The position numbers and the translations under genes are program-made. A stretch of DNA of 21,925 nucleotides from positions 1-21,925 of the forward strand of contig CAMWXO010000012.1 in the NCBI GenBank assembly GCA_947178245.1, read 5' to 3'. Shown here piece by piece: positions 1 through 7,976 of the stretch (position 1 is its first letter; every line of letters starts with the position of its first letter). A model generated the notes under the pieces. That model saw nothing but the letters and a program-made list of their open reading frames with translations. It did not search any database and was not told the origin of the DNA. The stretch comes from an uncultured Porphyromonadaceae bacterium (GTDB lineage: Bacteria > Bacteroidota > Bacteroidia > Bacteroidales > Muribaculaceae).

Positions 1-30
1 GGGTATGGTCTATTATGTTAAAAAATGTAG

Positions 31-38
31 TAATTTTG
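31..38 (+). promoter_or_regulatory. Putative -7 promoter element for the Sus-like operon
   Basis: TAATTTTG matches the Bacteroidetes -7 consensus TAnnTTTG. No TTG is visible at the expected -33 distance, so the promoter may be weak or activator-dependent, as is common for polysaccharide utilization loci. If it is used, transcription would start near position 44 and leave a leader of about 110 nt before the SusC-like gene. Confidence 0.35.
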
Positions 39-45
39 AAAAATT

Positions 46-80
46 GAAGGCAGGGAAACAGCCTTTCCGTAGGGCCTACG
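46..80 (+). promoter_or_regulatory. Paired inverted repeats in the SusC-like gene leader
   Basis: Three short inverted repeats sit between the putative -7 box and the SusC-like start. AAGGC (47-51) can pair with GCCTT (61-65), and GGAAA (54-58) can pair with TTTCC (64-68); these two pairings exclude each other. CGTAGG (68-73) and CCTACG (75-80) form a near-perfect palindrome around one G. They could be leader RNA hairpins or a protein-binding site. No function can be assigned from sequence alone. Confidence 0.3.
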
Positions 81-157
81 ACCTAAAATCTGAACAACTG
101 AACCCAAAATATGAGATTATTCACAATTTCACAATGTAGAACTAAAAAACATCCTGC

Positions 158-3100
158 ATGAAAAACGTCTGTTTTACTCTGAGCCGGAAGGTATGGGTGA
201 CGATGCTTATGCTTCTCACACTCACCATTCCCGCTCTCGCGCAGAAAGTGACCGTACACGGCTACGTGGACGACACTCTCGGTGAACCACTCATCGGCGC
301 TACAGTCATCGAGAAAGGCACCTCCAACGGCACGGCTACCGACATCGACGGCAACTTCACCATCTCGGTAAATCCCGGCGCCACTCTCCAGATCAGTTAT
401 GTAGGCTATCATCCCCAGGAAATAGCCATCAAAGACCAGACCGACATCAAGGTCACACTTCAGGAAAACAGCACCGTACTGGCCGAGACAGTAGTGATCG
501 GCTACGGCTCCGTGAAGAAATCGGACGCCACCGGCTCGGTGTCGGTGATCAACCCGAGCGAGATAGCGGAAGGCATCTCCACCTCCGCACAGGATCTTCT
601 CACGGGCGCGAGCCCCGGTGTGGTAGTGACCAGCGGCGGCGGCAGCCCTGAAGGCGGCGCCACTATCCGCATCCGCGGCGGCTCCTCGCTCTCGGCTTCA
701 AACGACCCTCTGATCGTGCTCGACGGTGTGCCTTTGGCAAACGACGGAGTGCAGGGCATGGCCAATCCCCTCGCCATGATTTCTCCGGACAACATCGAGT
801 CAATGACCGTCTTGAAAGACGCATCGGCAACCGCCATCTACGGTTCGCGCGCATCTAACGGCGTCATCATCATCCAGACGAAACGCGGCAAATCGGGACG
901 CCCGCAGGTGAACTTCTCGGCCAACGTGAGCGTAGACACTCCGCGCCGCACCTGGGAAGTGCTCAACGCATCCGAATTCTCAAGCCTCATCAAAAACTTC
1001 TGGGGCGCTGACTCAGAAGCAGCCCAGCAGCTCGGCACAGCCGACACCAACTGGCAGAAGGAAGTGCTCCGCACAGCCATCTCGCAAGACTACTCACTCA
1101 GCGTGGGCGGAAAGGCAGGATGCCTCCCCTATCGCGTTAGCGGCACTTTCACAGAGTCGAACGGTATCCTTAAAGACAGCCAGATGAAGCGCGTCACCGC
1201 CGGCTTCAACCTGACTCCCGAATTCTTCGACGGCAAGCTCAAGATCGCCGCCAACATCAAGGGATACTACATCCGCAACACATTCTCCGATTCCGGAGCA
1301 GTAGGCGGTGCGGTGGCTTTCAACCCCACAGTGCCCGTGATGAGCAACATCCCTACAGGCAACTCTGAATTCCCCTATTTCTACAACGGATATACTTCGG
1401 TGACCACCGACAACTTCCACTCATGGAACATCAACGGCACCGTCAACCCGCTGGCTACGATCAAAGACCGCGACAACGTTTCCAACGTATACCGCTCTAA
1501 CGGCAACCTGCAGATCGACTACGCATTCCACTTCCTGCCCGAGCTGCATGCCAACCTCAACCTCGGCTACGACGTGAGCAAGTCTAACGAATACAACGAT
1601 CTGCTGCAGAACTCCCCCAACGCATGGAACTCAAACATCAAGAACGGTGCCGGCACACACTACACCGTCTATGAGCTCCGCCGCAACACCCTGCTAGACT
1701 TCTACCTCAACTATAAGAAGGAGTTCGAGGCCATACAGTCAAACCTTGACGTGATGGCAGGCTACTCTTGGCAGCGCTTCGACGCCCACGGCCGCAACAA
1801 CGGAACAGTCTACACCTCAAAGGGCTTCTACGGCCCCGCCACCACCGGCGGCGTGCTGACCATCAACCCCGACACGGCAGATCCGGGCACTCATATCGCA
1901 CCCGACTACTACTGGAGCTCGGGCAACCTTATGCTCGTCAGCTTCTTCGGACGTGTAAACTACTCTTTCAAAGACACCTACCTCCTCACCTTCACGCTCC
2001 GCGACGACGGAACCTCACGCTTCTCAAAGGCCAACCGCTGGGGTCTCTTCCCCGCACTCGCACTGGCATGGAAGATCAAGAACATGGACTTCATGCAGAC
2101 CGCCGACAACATGAACGAGTTCAAGCTGCGTCTCGGATGGGGCGTCACAGGCCAGCAGAGCGTAAGCGGATACTTCCCCTACATGCCCGTCTACAACGCA
2201 TCGACCCAGGGTTCTTACTATCCCAACCTGCTGACAGGACAATACGTGAACTCTAACGGTGAGATCACATCAACCACCCTGTATCCCGGCGCCTACAACC
2301 CCAACCTGAAATGGGAGGAGACCACGACATGGAACGTCGGCGTAGACATGGGTTGGTGGAACAACCGCCTCACCGTAGCACTCGACTGGTATCTGCGCGA
2401 ATCGAAAGACCTGCTCTCGTTCGTGACAGTAGCTCCCGGCTCGGCCACATCAAACATGATGGACCAGAACATCGGCTCACTCCGCAACGTAGGTCTTGAA
2501 GCCACCATTGGCGCCAAACCGATCGTGACCGACGACTTCACATGGAGCACCAACTTCAACGTGGCCTGGAACAAGAACAAGATCACCAAGCTCAACAGCA
2601 CCGACGACCCGAACTCGTTCATCACCACAGGCGACATCTCGGGCGGCACGGGCAACAAGGTGCAGGCCCACAAGGTGGGCTATCCCGCCTACACATTCCT
2701 CCTCTACGAGCAGGTATATGACCAGGACGGCAAGCCCATCGAGGGAGTATACGTAGACCAGAACGGCGACGGAACCATCGACGACAACGACCGCGTCTTC
2801 AAGCACTCGAAAGACCCGAAGGTGACCATGAGCTGGAACAACACCTTCTCATGGAAGAACTGGGATCTCGGATTCCAGCTCCGCGCATCGATCGGCAACT
2901 ACGTCTACAACGACGTGCTCTCAACCCACAGCACACTCAACGAGACATTCAACACCTCCGGCGTGCACAACCTCATCAAGACCGACTATTATCTGCAGGG
3001 CGGCGAAACCACCAACAAGTACTACTCCGACTACTGGCTGAAGAACGCCGGCTTCGTGCGCTGCGACAACATCACGCTCGGCTACACCTTCCACAACCTG

Positions 3101-3259
3101 CTTCAAGACCGCCTGCGCCTGCGCCTCTACGGAGCAGTGCAGAATCCTTTCGTGATCACGAAATACAAGGGTCTGGATCCCGAGGTGTTCGGGGGTATCG
3201 ACAACAATATCTATCCCCGCCCCGTATCATACACTCTCGGCCTCGTAGCCACTTTCTAA
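158..3259 (+). CDS. SusC/RagA-family TonB-linked outer-membrane transporter
   Basis: This 1033-residue protein has a signal peptide ending at about residues 26-29 (PALAQ). A carboxypeptidase-regulatory-like beta-sandwich follows (about 31-110), then a TonB plug domain containing the signature LKDASATAIYGSRASNGVII (about 217-240), and a long 22-strand-type barrel ending in a C-terminal Phe suited to outer-membrane assembly. Family knowledge: SusC proteins import oligosaccharides across the outer membrane using TonB energy, with the SusD partner acting as a lid. It is the first gene of the cluster and the SusD-like gene begins 28 bp downstream. Substrate specificity cannot be read from this protein; galactan is inferred from the GH53 gene downstream. 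The length is normal and no frameshift is seen. Confidence 0.97.
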   Translation: MKNVCFTLSRKVWVTMLMLLTLTIPALAQKVTVHGYVDDTLGEPLIGATVIEKGTSNGTATDIDGNFTISVNPGATLQISYVGYHPQEIAIKDQTDIKVTLQENSTVLAETVVIGYGSVKKSDATGSVSVINPSEIAEGISTSAQDLLTGASPGVVVTSGGGSPEGGATIRIRGGSSLSASNDPLIVLDGVPLANDGVQGMANPLAMISPDNIESMTVLKDASATAIYGSRASNGVIIIQTKRGKSGRPQVNFSANVSVDTPRRTWEVLNASEFSSLIKNFWGADSEAAQQLGTADTNWQKEVLRTAISQDYSLSVGGKAGCLPYRVSGTFTESNGILKDSQMKRVTAGFNLTPEFFDGKLKIAANIKGYYIRNTFSDSGAVGGAVAFNPTVPVMSNIPTGNSEFPYFYNGYTSVTTDNFHSWNINGTVNPLATIKDRDNVSNVYRSNGNLQIDYAFHFLPELHANLNLGYDVSKSNEYNDLLQNSPNAWNSNIKNGAGTHYTVYELRRNTLLDFYLNYKKEFEAIQSNLDVMAGYSWQRFDAHGRNNGTVYTSKGFYGPATTGGVLTINPDTADPGTHIAPDYYWSSGNLMLVSFFGRVNYSFKDTYLLTFTLRDDGTSRFSKANRWGLFPALALAWKIKNMDFMQTADNMNEFKLRLGWGVTGQQSVSGYFPYMPVYNASTQGSYYPNLLTGQYVNSNGEITSTTLYPGAYNPNLKWEETTTWNVGVDMGWWNNRLTVALDWYLRESKDLLSFVTVAPGSATSNMMDQNIGSLRNVGLEATIGAKPIVTDDFTWSTNFNVAWNKNKITKLNSTDDPNSFITTGDISGGTGNKVQAHKVGYPAYTFLLYEQVYDQDGKPIEGVYVDQNGDGTIDDNDRVFKHSKDPKVTMSWNNTFSWKNWDLGFQLRASIGNYVYNDVLSTHSTLNETFNTSGVHNLIKTDYYLQGGETTNKYYSDYWLKNAGFVRCDNITLGYTFHNLLQDRLRLRLYGAVQNPFVITKYKGLDPEVFGGIDNNIYPRPVSYTLGLVATF

Positions 3260-3287
3260 TTTATATTTCCTCAATTTGAAATAGATT

Positions 3288-4991
3288 ATGAAATCATATA
3301 TCAGCAAATTCTTCACCGGAGTCGCGCTTCTGTCGATGACAGGCCTCGCATCGTGCGTCGGAGACCTCGACCAGATGCCCAACGACCCCAACACAATCAC
3401 TTCCGGCAACTTCGGCAGTGACCCGACGGCAGCCATGGCAGCCGTGATGGGCAAATGCTACTCGTCGCTCGCCCTCTCGGGCCAGGGAGGCCCTGACGGA
3501 GGCTCGGACATTTCAGGCCTTGACGGAGGAACGTCAAACTGGAGCCGCGTGATCTTCATGCTCAACGAGTTCACAACCGACGAGGTGTCGTGGATATGGC
3601 CCGACGTAGGCGTGTTCGACCTCTGCACCAGCACCTGGGGAACCTCCAACGGCAACCTCTTCGGCGCCTACGGCCGCCTCTACACCCACATCTCGGTATG
3701 CAACGATTTCCTGCGCGGATATCGTGACGGGCTCTATGGCTCATCGGCCGAGGGCGATCAGTTCGCACGCGAGGCACGCGCCCTGCGCGACCTCTCATAC
3801 TACTACATCATCGACTTCTTCGGCAACGCCACCCTCGCCTGGGACAACATGCCCTATGGCGAAGTGCCCGAGCAGAAGACACGCGCCGAACTCTTCAAGA
3901 TAGTGACCGACGATCTTGAAGACGTGCTCACCGGATTCCAGGACAGCGGGATCTACGGCCGCGTGGGCAAAGACGGCGTGGAAGCGCTCCTCTGCAAGTT
4001 CTATCTCAACGCCGAGGTATTCACCGGCACCGCCATGTATGACAAGTGCTGGAGCCATGCCCAGAACATCATCAGCCGCCATCAGGGCGGCGGATTCCAG
4101 GGCTCGGGCCTCGCCAACGACTATCTCGCGCTCTTCTGCCGCAGCAACGACATGTTCGCCCCCGGAGGAAGCCTGAAGGCTCAGAACGAGATTCTCTGGA
4201 CTATTCCTTTTGAATATCCCTACACTGAAAGCTACGGCGGAACGATGTTCCTTGTCGCTTCATCGATCTCGGCATCGAGCATGCCTACCGTGCTCTATGG
4301 CCTCAACGCCGACTGGAGCTGTATGCACGCCCGCGAGCAGTTTGCCGACAAATTCAACTTCACCGCCGACGGCTACAGCGAAGACGGCCGCACCTATCTC
4401 TGGTGTACCGAGAAGCAGGGATTCAAGAAAGCCAACGATGAATTCTCCAAATTCACCAGCGGCTACGCTGCTGTCAAGTTCACCAACTGCCGTGCCGACG
4501 GCAACGGCGTGATGCCTCGCCAGACCTACACCAACGAAGAGGGCGTGGTATTCAACTGGGCCGGCGTGCCCGAGGTGAACGGCCTCCCCGCACAGACCGA
4601 GAACTTCACCAGCTCCGACTTCCCCATCATCCGTCTCGCCGACGTGTATCTGATGGCTGCCGAATGCTCGCTACGCGGTGCCGGCGACAAGGCCACAGGC
4701 CTGAATTATGTGAACCTCGTGCGCAACCGCGCGGGTGTGACCGCATGGGCCGACGCCACATTCAACCTCGACAACCTTCTCGACGAACGCTCACGCGAGC
4801 TCTACTGGGAGAATGTGCGCCGCACCGACCTCGTACGCTTCGGAAAGTTTGCCGGAAACACCTACAACTGGGCATGGAAAAACAATGTGCGTGAAGGTGC
4901 CGGTATTCCCGAATACATGAACCTCTTCCCGATCCCCGCCGACATTGTGGCCACCTACGGCTCCTCAATGAAGCAGAACCCGGGCTATTAA
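3288..4991 (+). CDS. SusD/RagB-family nutrient-binding outer-membrane lipoprotein
   Basis: This 567-residue protein has a signal peptide with lipobox L20-A21-S22-C23. The acidic residues just after the Cys (VGDLD) fit the Bacteroidetes surface-export signal. Family hallmarks are the N-terminal helical region with ARALRDLSYYYIIDFFG, the mid-protein NEILWTIPFE, the C-terminal RLADVYLMAAE, and RSRELYWENVRRTDLVRFGK near the end. SusD proteins bind glycan at the cell surface and cap the SusC barrel. It lies 28 bp after the SusC-like stop and 27 bp before the SusE-like start, so the genes are surely cotranscribed. Length is at the upper part of the usual SusD range. The assignment to family is firm; the glycan bound is inferred. 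Confidence 0.96.
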   Translation: MKSYISKFFTGVALLSMTGLASCVGDLDQMPNDPNTITSGNFGSDPTAAMAAVMGKCYSSLALSGQGGPDGGSDISGLDGGTSNWSRVIFMLNEFTTDEVSWIWPDVGVFDLCTSTWGTSNGNLFGAYGRLYTHISVCNDFLRGYRDGLYGSSAEGDQFAREARALRDLSYYYIIDFFGNATLAWDNMPYGEVPEQKTRAELFKIVTDDLEDVLTGFQDSGIYGRVGKDGVEALLCKFYLNAEVFTGTAMYDKCWSHAQNIISRHQGGGFQGSGLANDYLALFCRSNDMFAPGGSLKAQNEILWTIPFEYPYTESYGGTMFLVASSISASSMPTVLYGLNADWSCMHAREQFADKFNFTADGYSEDGRTYLWCTEKQGFKKANDEFSKFTSGYAAVKFTNCRADGNGVMPRQTYTNEEGVVFNWAGVPEVNGLPAQTENFTSSDFPIIRLADVYLMAAECSLRGAGDKATGLNYVNLVRNRAGVTAWADATFNLDNLLDERSRELYWENVRRTDLVRFGKFAGNTYNWAWKNNVREGAGIPEYMNLFPIPADIVATYGSSMKQNPGY

Positions 4992-5018
4992 TTTGTTAAA
5001 CTCAACGGCTTTTAAGAA

Positions 5019-6311
5019 ATGAAAAAGATATCATCACTTCTGGCTCTTCCCCTGCTTGCGGGCCTTGCCCTCACAAGCTGCGTGGAAGACACACAGCCCC
5101 GCCTGCAGACTCCGACCGAGTTCAAGCTCAACATTCCGGAGATGGCCAACGAGACCTATATCTTCCGTGCCGACGAGGACTACAAGAACCTCAACGACAT
5201 CACTTTCACCGTGTCGCAGCCTAACTACGGGCTGGGCGTGACCCCGACCTACACGGTGCAGCTCGCCAAGTCTGCCGCCGACTTCCTGACCTGGGACGCT
5301 GCTATGGCGAAAGGTGATGCCGAAGACGGCAACTCCATCCTCGGAAGCGACGGGAATCCCGTGGCATACACTCTCAACATGGCCACACAGCAGGCCGTCA
5401 TCAACATTGGAGGCACCCTCTTCTGCGAGGCTGTCAATACCCTCTACGGCCTCGATCAGGACAACTACAACCACGAGGTGGTGGACGTGGCTGTGCGTGT
5501 GCACGCAGCGCTCCCCAACGCTCCGCAGAGCGAGATATGGTCTAACCCCATCGCCATAAAGGTGTCGAGCTACATACCCGTCAGCGAGCCGGGACGCCTC
5601 TACATCATCGGCGACGCCAACCCCGACGGCTGGGATATCAACAGCGAGTCGCTATATATCGACGAGACCGGAATCGGAACCAAGATCTTCTATGGCAACA
5701 TATTTATTCCCGCCGGCAAGTTCACGTTCAGATTCTATCAGAGCCTCGGCGACTGGGAAAGCTACTCGGTAGGCTCACAGGACGCCGACAATGCCATCGA
5801 CATCACCTTCAACAGCGAAGGCCTCTATGAAGGCCCGATCTTCATGGGCGTCGAGAAGGGCGACAAGAAGGGCAAAGGATCATGGAAGGTAGACGGATGG
5901 GCAGGCGGCAACGTCGAGATCACCGTAAACTTCAAAGACATGTCGATCACCATGCAGAAGTCTGAGGGCAAGAAGATCTATGCCATCGGCAACTTCCAGG
6001 GCTGGAACATCGACGGCGACAACTGCGCCCTGGAGGAGACCCCGGCCGGCTCAAACATCTATGAGGGAACATTTGACGTGGCCAACCCCGGCGACGGCGT
6101 GGAATTCGCACTCTACACCAAGCTGGGCGACTGGGAGAACAACTTCCTCGGCCCGGAAGACGGCAAGCAGGACTTCTCTGTAGCGGCCGGCCCCTATATC
6201 GGCACCATCGTGGCGGAGAAGAGAAACTTCAAGTCTTCGAGCTGGACAGCCTCCAAGATCAAGATGGCCGTAGACCTCAACAGCTACACAATCACCATCG
6301 AAGGAATTTAA
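5019..6311 (+). CDS. SusE-like surface glycan-binding lipoprotein with two tandem binding modules
   Basis: This 430-residue protein has a lipobox (L18-T19-S20-C21) followed by VED, which fits surface export. Residues about 24-185 look like the SusE N-terminal Ig-like domain. Two repeated beta-rich modules follow, at about 192-314 and 318-430. Each opens with a YxIG..xxGW motif (YIIGDANPDGW; YAIGNFQGW) and contains a matching GDWE segment (LGDWES at 243-248; LGDWEN at 369-374), so they arose by internal duplication. In SusE and SusF such modules bind glycan through exposed aromatic residues. It is the third gene of the operon. It could equally be named a SusF-like protein, since naming in this group is loose. 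Role as a surface glycan-binding protein is inferred. Confidence 0.88.
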   Translation: MKKISSLLALPLLAGLALTSCVEDTQPRLQTPTEFKLNIPEMANETYIFRADEDYKNLNDITFTVSQPNYGLGVTPTYTVQLAKSAADFLTWDAAMAKGDAEDGNSILGSDGNPVAYTLNMATQQAVINIGGTLFCEAVNTLYGLDQDNYNHEVVDVAVRVHAALPNAPQSEIWSNPIAIKVSSYIPVSEPGRLYIIGDANPDGWDINSESLYIDETGIGTKIFYGNIFIPAGKFTFRFYQSLGDWESYSVGSQDADNAIDITFNSEGLYEGPIFMGVEKGDKKGKGSWKVDGWAGGNVEITVNFKDMSITMQKSEGKKIYAIGNFQGWNIDGDNCALEETPAGSNIYEGTFDVANPGDGVEFALYTKLGDWENNFLGPEDGKQDFSVAAGPYIGTIVAEKRNFKSSSWTASKIKMAVDLNSYTITIEGI

Positions 6312-6333
6312 ACAAAAGGTCAAAGACAATCAT

Positions 6334-6357
6334 CCCGCCGGGAGCAGCCCCGGCGGG
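6334..6357 (+). promoter_or_regulatory. GC-rich hairpin between the SusE-like and SusF-like genes
   Basis: CCCGCCGGG (6334-6342) pairs perfectly over 9 bp with CCCGGCGGG (6349-6357) across a 6-nt loop. No U-tract follows (the next bases are GTAACAT), so this is not a typical intrinsic terminator. It may be an mRNA-stability or processing element, or a partial attenuator lowering expression of the last gene of the operon. Confidence 0.6.
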
Positions 6358-6376
6358 GTAACATAAAACTGAAAAT

Positions 6377-7843
6377 ATGAAAAAATACAGTGCTATTCTT
6401 CTGACTGTCTTGGCTCTCGGTCTCGCCTCATGCGAAGACAAGAGTGATCTCGGCATCGCCCAGATCAATCCTCAGGGTCCGGTCGTAAGCGCTATGGATA
6501 TACAATATTATCCGTTTACCTACATTGACGCCACCGAGCCCACGCTCGGCGACGTAAACCTCGGCTTCATCAACGTGAAGGGTCTTCCGGCCGACTTTCA
6601 GATCGCCGGCAAGCTCCAGCTTTCCGAATCGGAAGACTTCAGCAAGGTGATTGAAGTGCCCGTGAGCTGCACCGACAAGCACCTCTACGGCAGCATCGGC
6701 GCCATCGCGGCGCAGTACACCGAGAAATTCTCGAAAGACCCCGCTGTGAAGCAGCTCTACGGCCGCACCAGCCTTACGGCCACAGCCGCAAGCGGCGAGT
6801 CGATCTCTATCGGACAGCTGGGCGGATGGCTTGCACAGGATACTGTCTATACCCTTATCCCCGTGCCCGCCGAGAAGATACTCGACAGCCAGTATTGCAT
6901 CGTGCTCGGCGACGGCCAGAACTGGGACTGGGACCACATGATCGCCTTCAATCATTCCGACATCAACCAGTATGACGACCCGGAATTCACCATCACCGTG
7001 AAGAAGCCGTCGGCTCTCGGCAACAAATGGATGATTCTCCCCGGCTCCGACGCGTGGAAAGTGGCCTACGGCGAGCCTCTGGCCGGCCATAAGTATTTCC
7101 TTCCCGTCTACGACCGCACGGTGTCTGACGTGATCTACGGCGACCTCGAGCCGGCTACATCCGGAAATATCGACGCTGCCGACCTCCCCTCGCTCGACGT
7201 GCCCTGCGAAATATCGATCAAACTGCTCGACAACACCTATTCCGTGAAGCCAGCAGTTGAAAATTATTACGTCACCGGCAACGGCTGGGCCGACTGGGGC
7301 TCCAACGCATGGATGCCGCTCTTCACCTCCGACTACACGAACTACTACGGCTTCCTGAACCTCGGCACAGAGTTCAAGTTCTCGCCCGTGGCAGGCTGGA
7401 GCGGTGACTTCGGCGCAGGCAGCGCACCCGCCGAGAGCGGATCGGAAGGCGCATACGTCTACAATGGAGTATGCCACAACAGCGGCAACAACATCGTAAT
7501 CGGCCATGCCGGACTCTACTTCTGCAACCTCAACGCCAACGAGTGGACATTCACTCTCTTCCAGACCTCAAGCTGGGGCCTTATCGGTGACTTCAACGGC
7601 TGGGGCGGAGACATCGTCATGACTCCCTCCGACGACCTCTACAAGTGGACTGCCGATCTCACCGTAACCGACGGACAGGGCTGGAAATTCCGCGCAAACG
7701 GCAGCTGGGACATCAATCTCGGCGGAACAGAGAACAACCTCGTGACCAACGGCGACAACATCGTGCTCCCCGGAGCCGGAACCTACACCGTCACTCTTGA
7801 TCTCACCACTTATCCCGCCAAATTCACTGCAGTGAAGAAATAA
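6377..7843 (+). CDS. SusE/SusF-like surface glycan-binding lipoprotein
   Basis: This 488-residue protein has a lipobox (L16-A17-S18-C19) followed by EDKSD, a good surface-lipoprotein export signal. Residues about 20-290 form beta-rich N-terminal region(s). Two carbohydrate-binding-like modules follow: about 295-395 (YYVTGNGWADWG, rich in Trp and Tyr) and about 399-488 (WGLIGDFNGWGGD with W424, W436 and W444), the second closely resembling SusE/SusF starch-binding modules. It is the fourth and last gene of the Sus-like operon, separated from the previous gene by 65 bp with a strong hairpin, and followed by an intrinsic terminator. It differs in sequence from the preceding SusE-like protein, so it is not a simple duplicate. 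The specific ligand is unknown; galactan is inferred from context. Confidence 0.85.
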   Translation: MKKYSAILLTVLALGLASCEDKSDLGIAQINPQGPVVSAMDIQYYPFTYIDATEPTLGDVNLGFINVKGLPADFQIAGKLQLSESEDFSKVIEVPVSCTDKHLYGSIGAIAAQYTEKFSKDPAVKQLYGRTSLTATAASGESISIGQLGGWLAQDTVYTLIPVPAEKILDSQYCIVLGDGQNWDWDHMIAFNHSDINQYDDPEFTITVKKPSALGNKWMILPGSDAWKVAYGEPLAGHKYFLPVYDRTVSDVIYGDLEPATSGNIDAADLPSLDVPCEISIKLLDNTYSVKPAVENYYVTGNGWADWGSNAWMPLFTSDYTNYYGFLNLGTEFKFSPVAGWSGDFGAGSAPAESGSEGAYVYNGVCHNSGNNIVIGHAGLYFCNLNANEWTFTLFQTSSWGLIGDFNGWGGDIVMTPSDDLYKWTADLTVTDGQGWKFRANGSWDINLGGTENNLVTNGDNIVLPGAGTYTVTLDLTTYPAKFTAVKK

Positions 7844-7865
7844 GGCGAACACAGTGATACAGACC

Positions 7866-7900
7866 AAATCCCGTCCGGGCCTCCGGGCGGGATTTTCTTC
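7866..7900 (+). terminator. Intrinsic terminator of the Sus-like operon
   Basis: AAATCCCG (7866-7873) pairs with CGGGATTT (7888-7895). The stem continues inward through one G-U pair and CCGG/CCGG to a 4-nt GCCT loop, giving about 13 bp. TTTTCTTC follows immediately. The element lies 22 bp after the stop of the last lipoprotein gene and separates the transporter/binding genes from the galactanase gene. Confidence 0.9.
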
Positions 7901-7920
7901 AATATTCGAGTAAAATTAAT

Positions 7921-7965
7921 CTTATATATCTTATAAGTCATATAAGTCATATATATCTTATACCC
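7921..7965. repeat. AT-rich 9-bp-period array upstream of the GH53 gene
   Basis: Five consecutive 9-mers are visible: CTTATATAT, CTTATAAGT, CATATAAGT, CATATATAT, CTTATACCC. The array ends 11 bp before the GH53 start codon, so it fills most of the space between the terminator and the gene. No TAnnTTTG promoter box is recognisable there. The 9-bp periodicity is shared with two other intergenic regions (about 12042-12095 and 20460-20522), although the base sequence differs. Confidence 0.7.
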
Positions 7966-7976
7966 CACTTACCACC

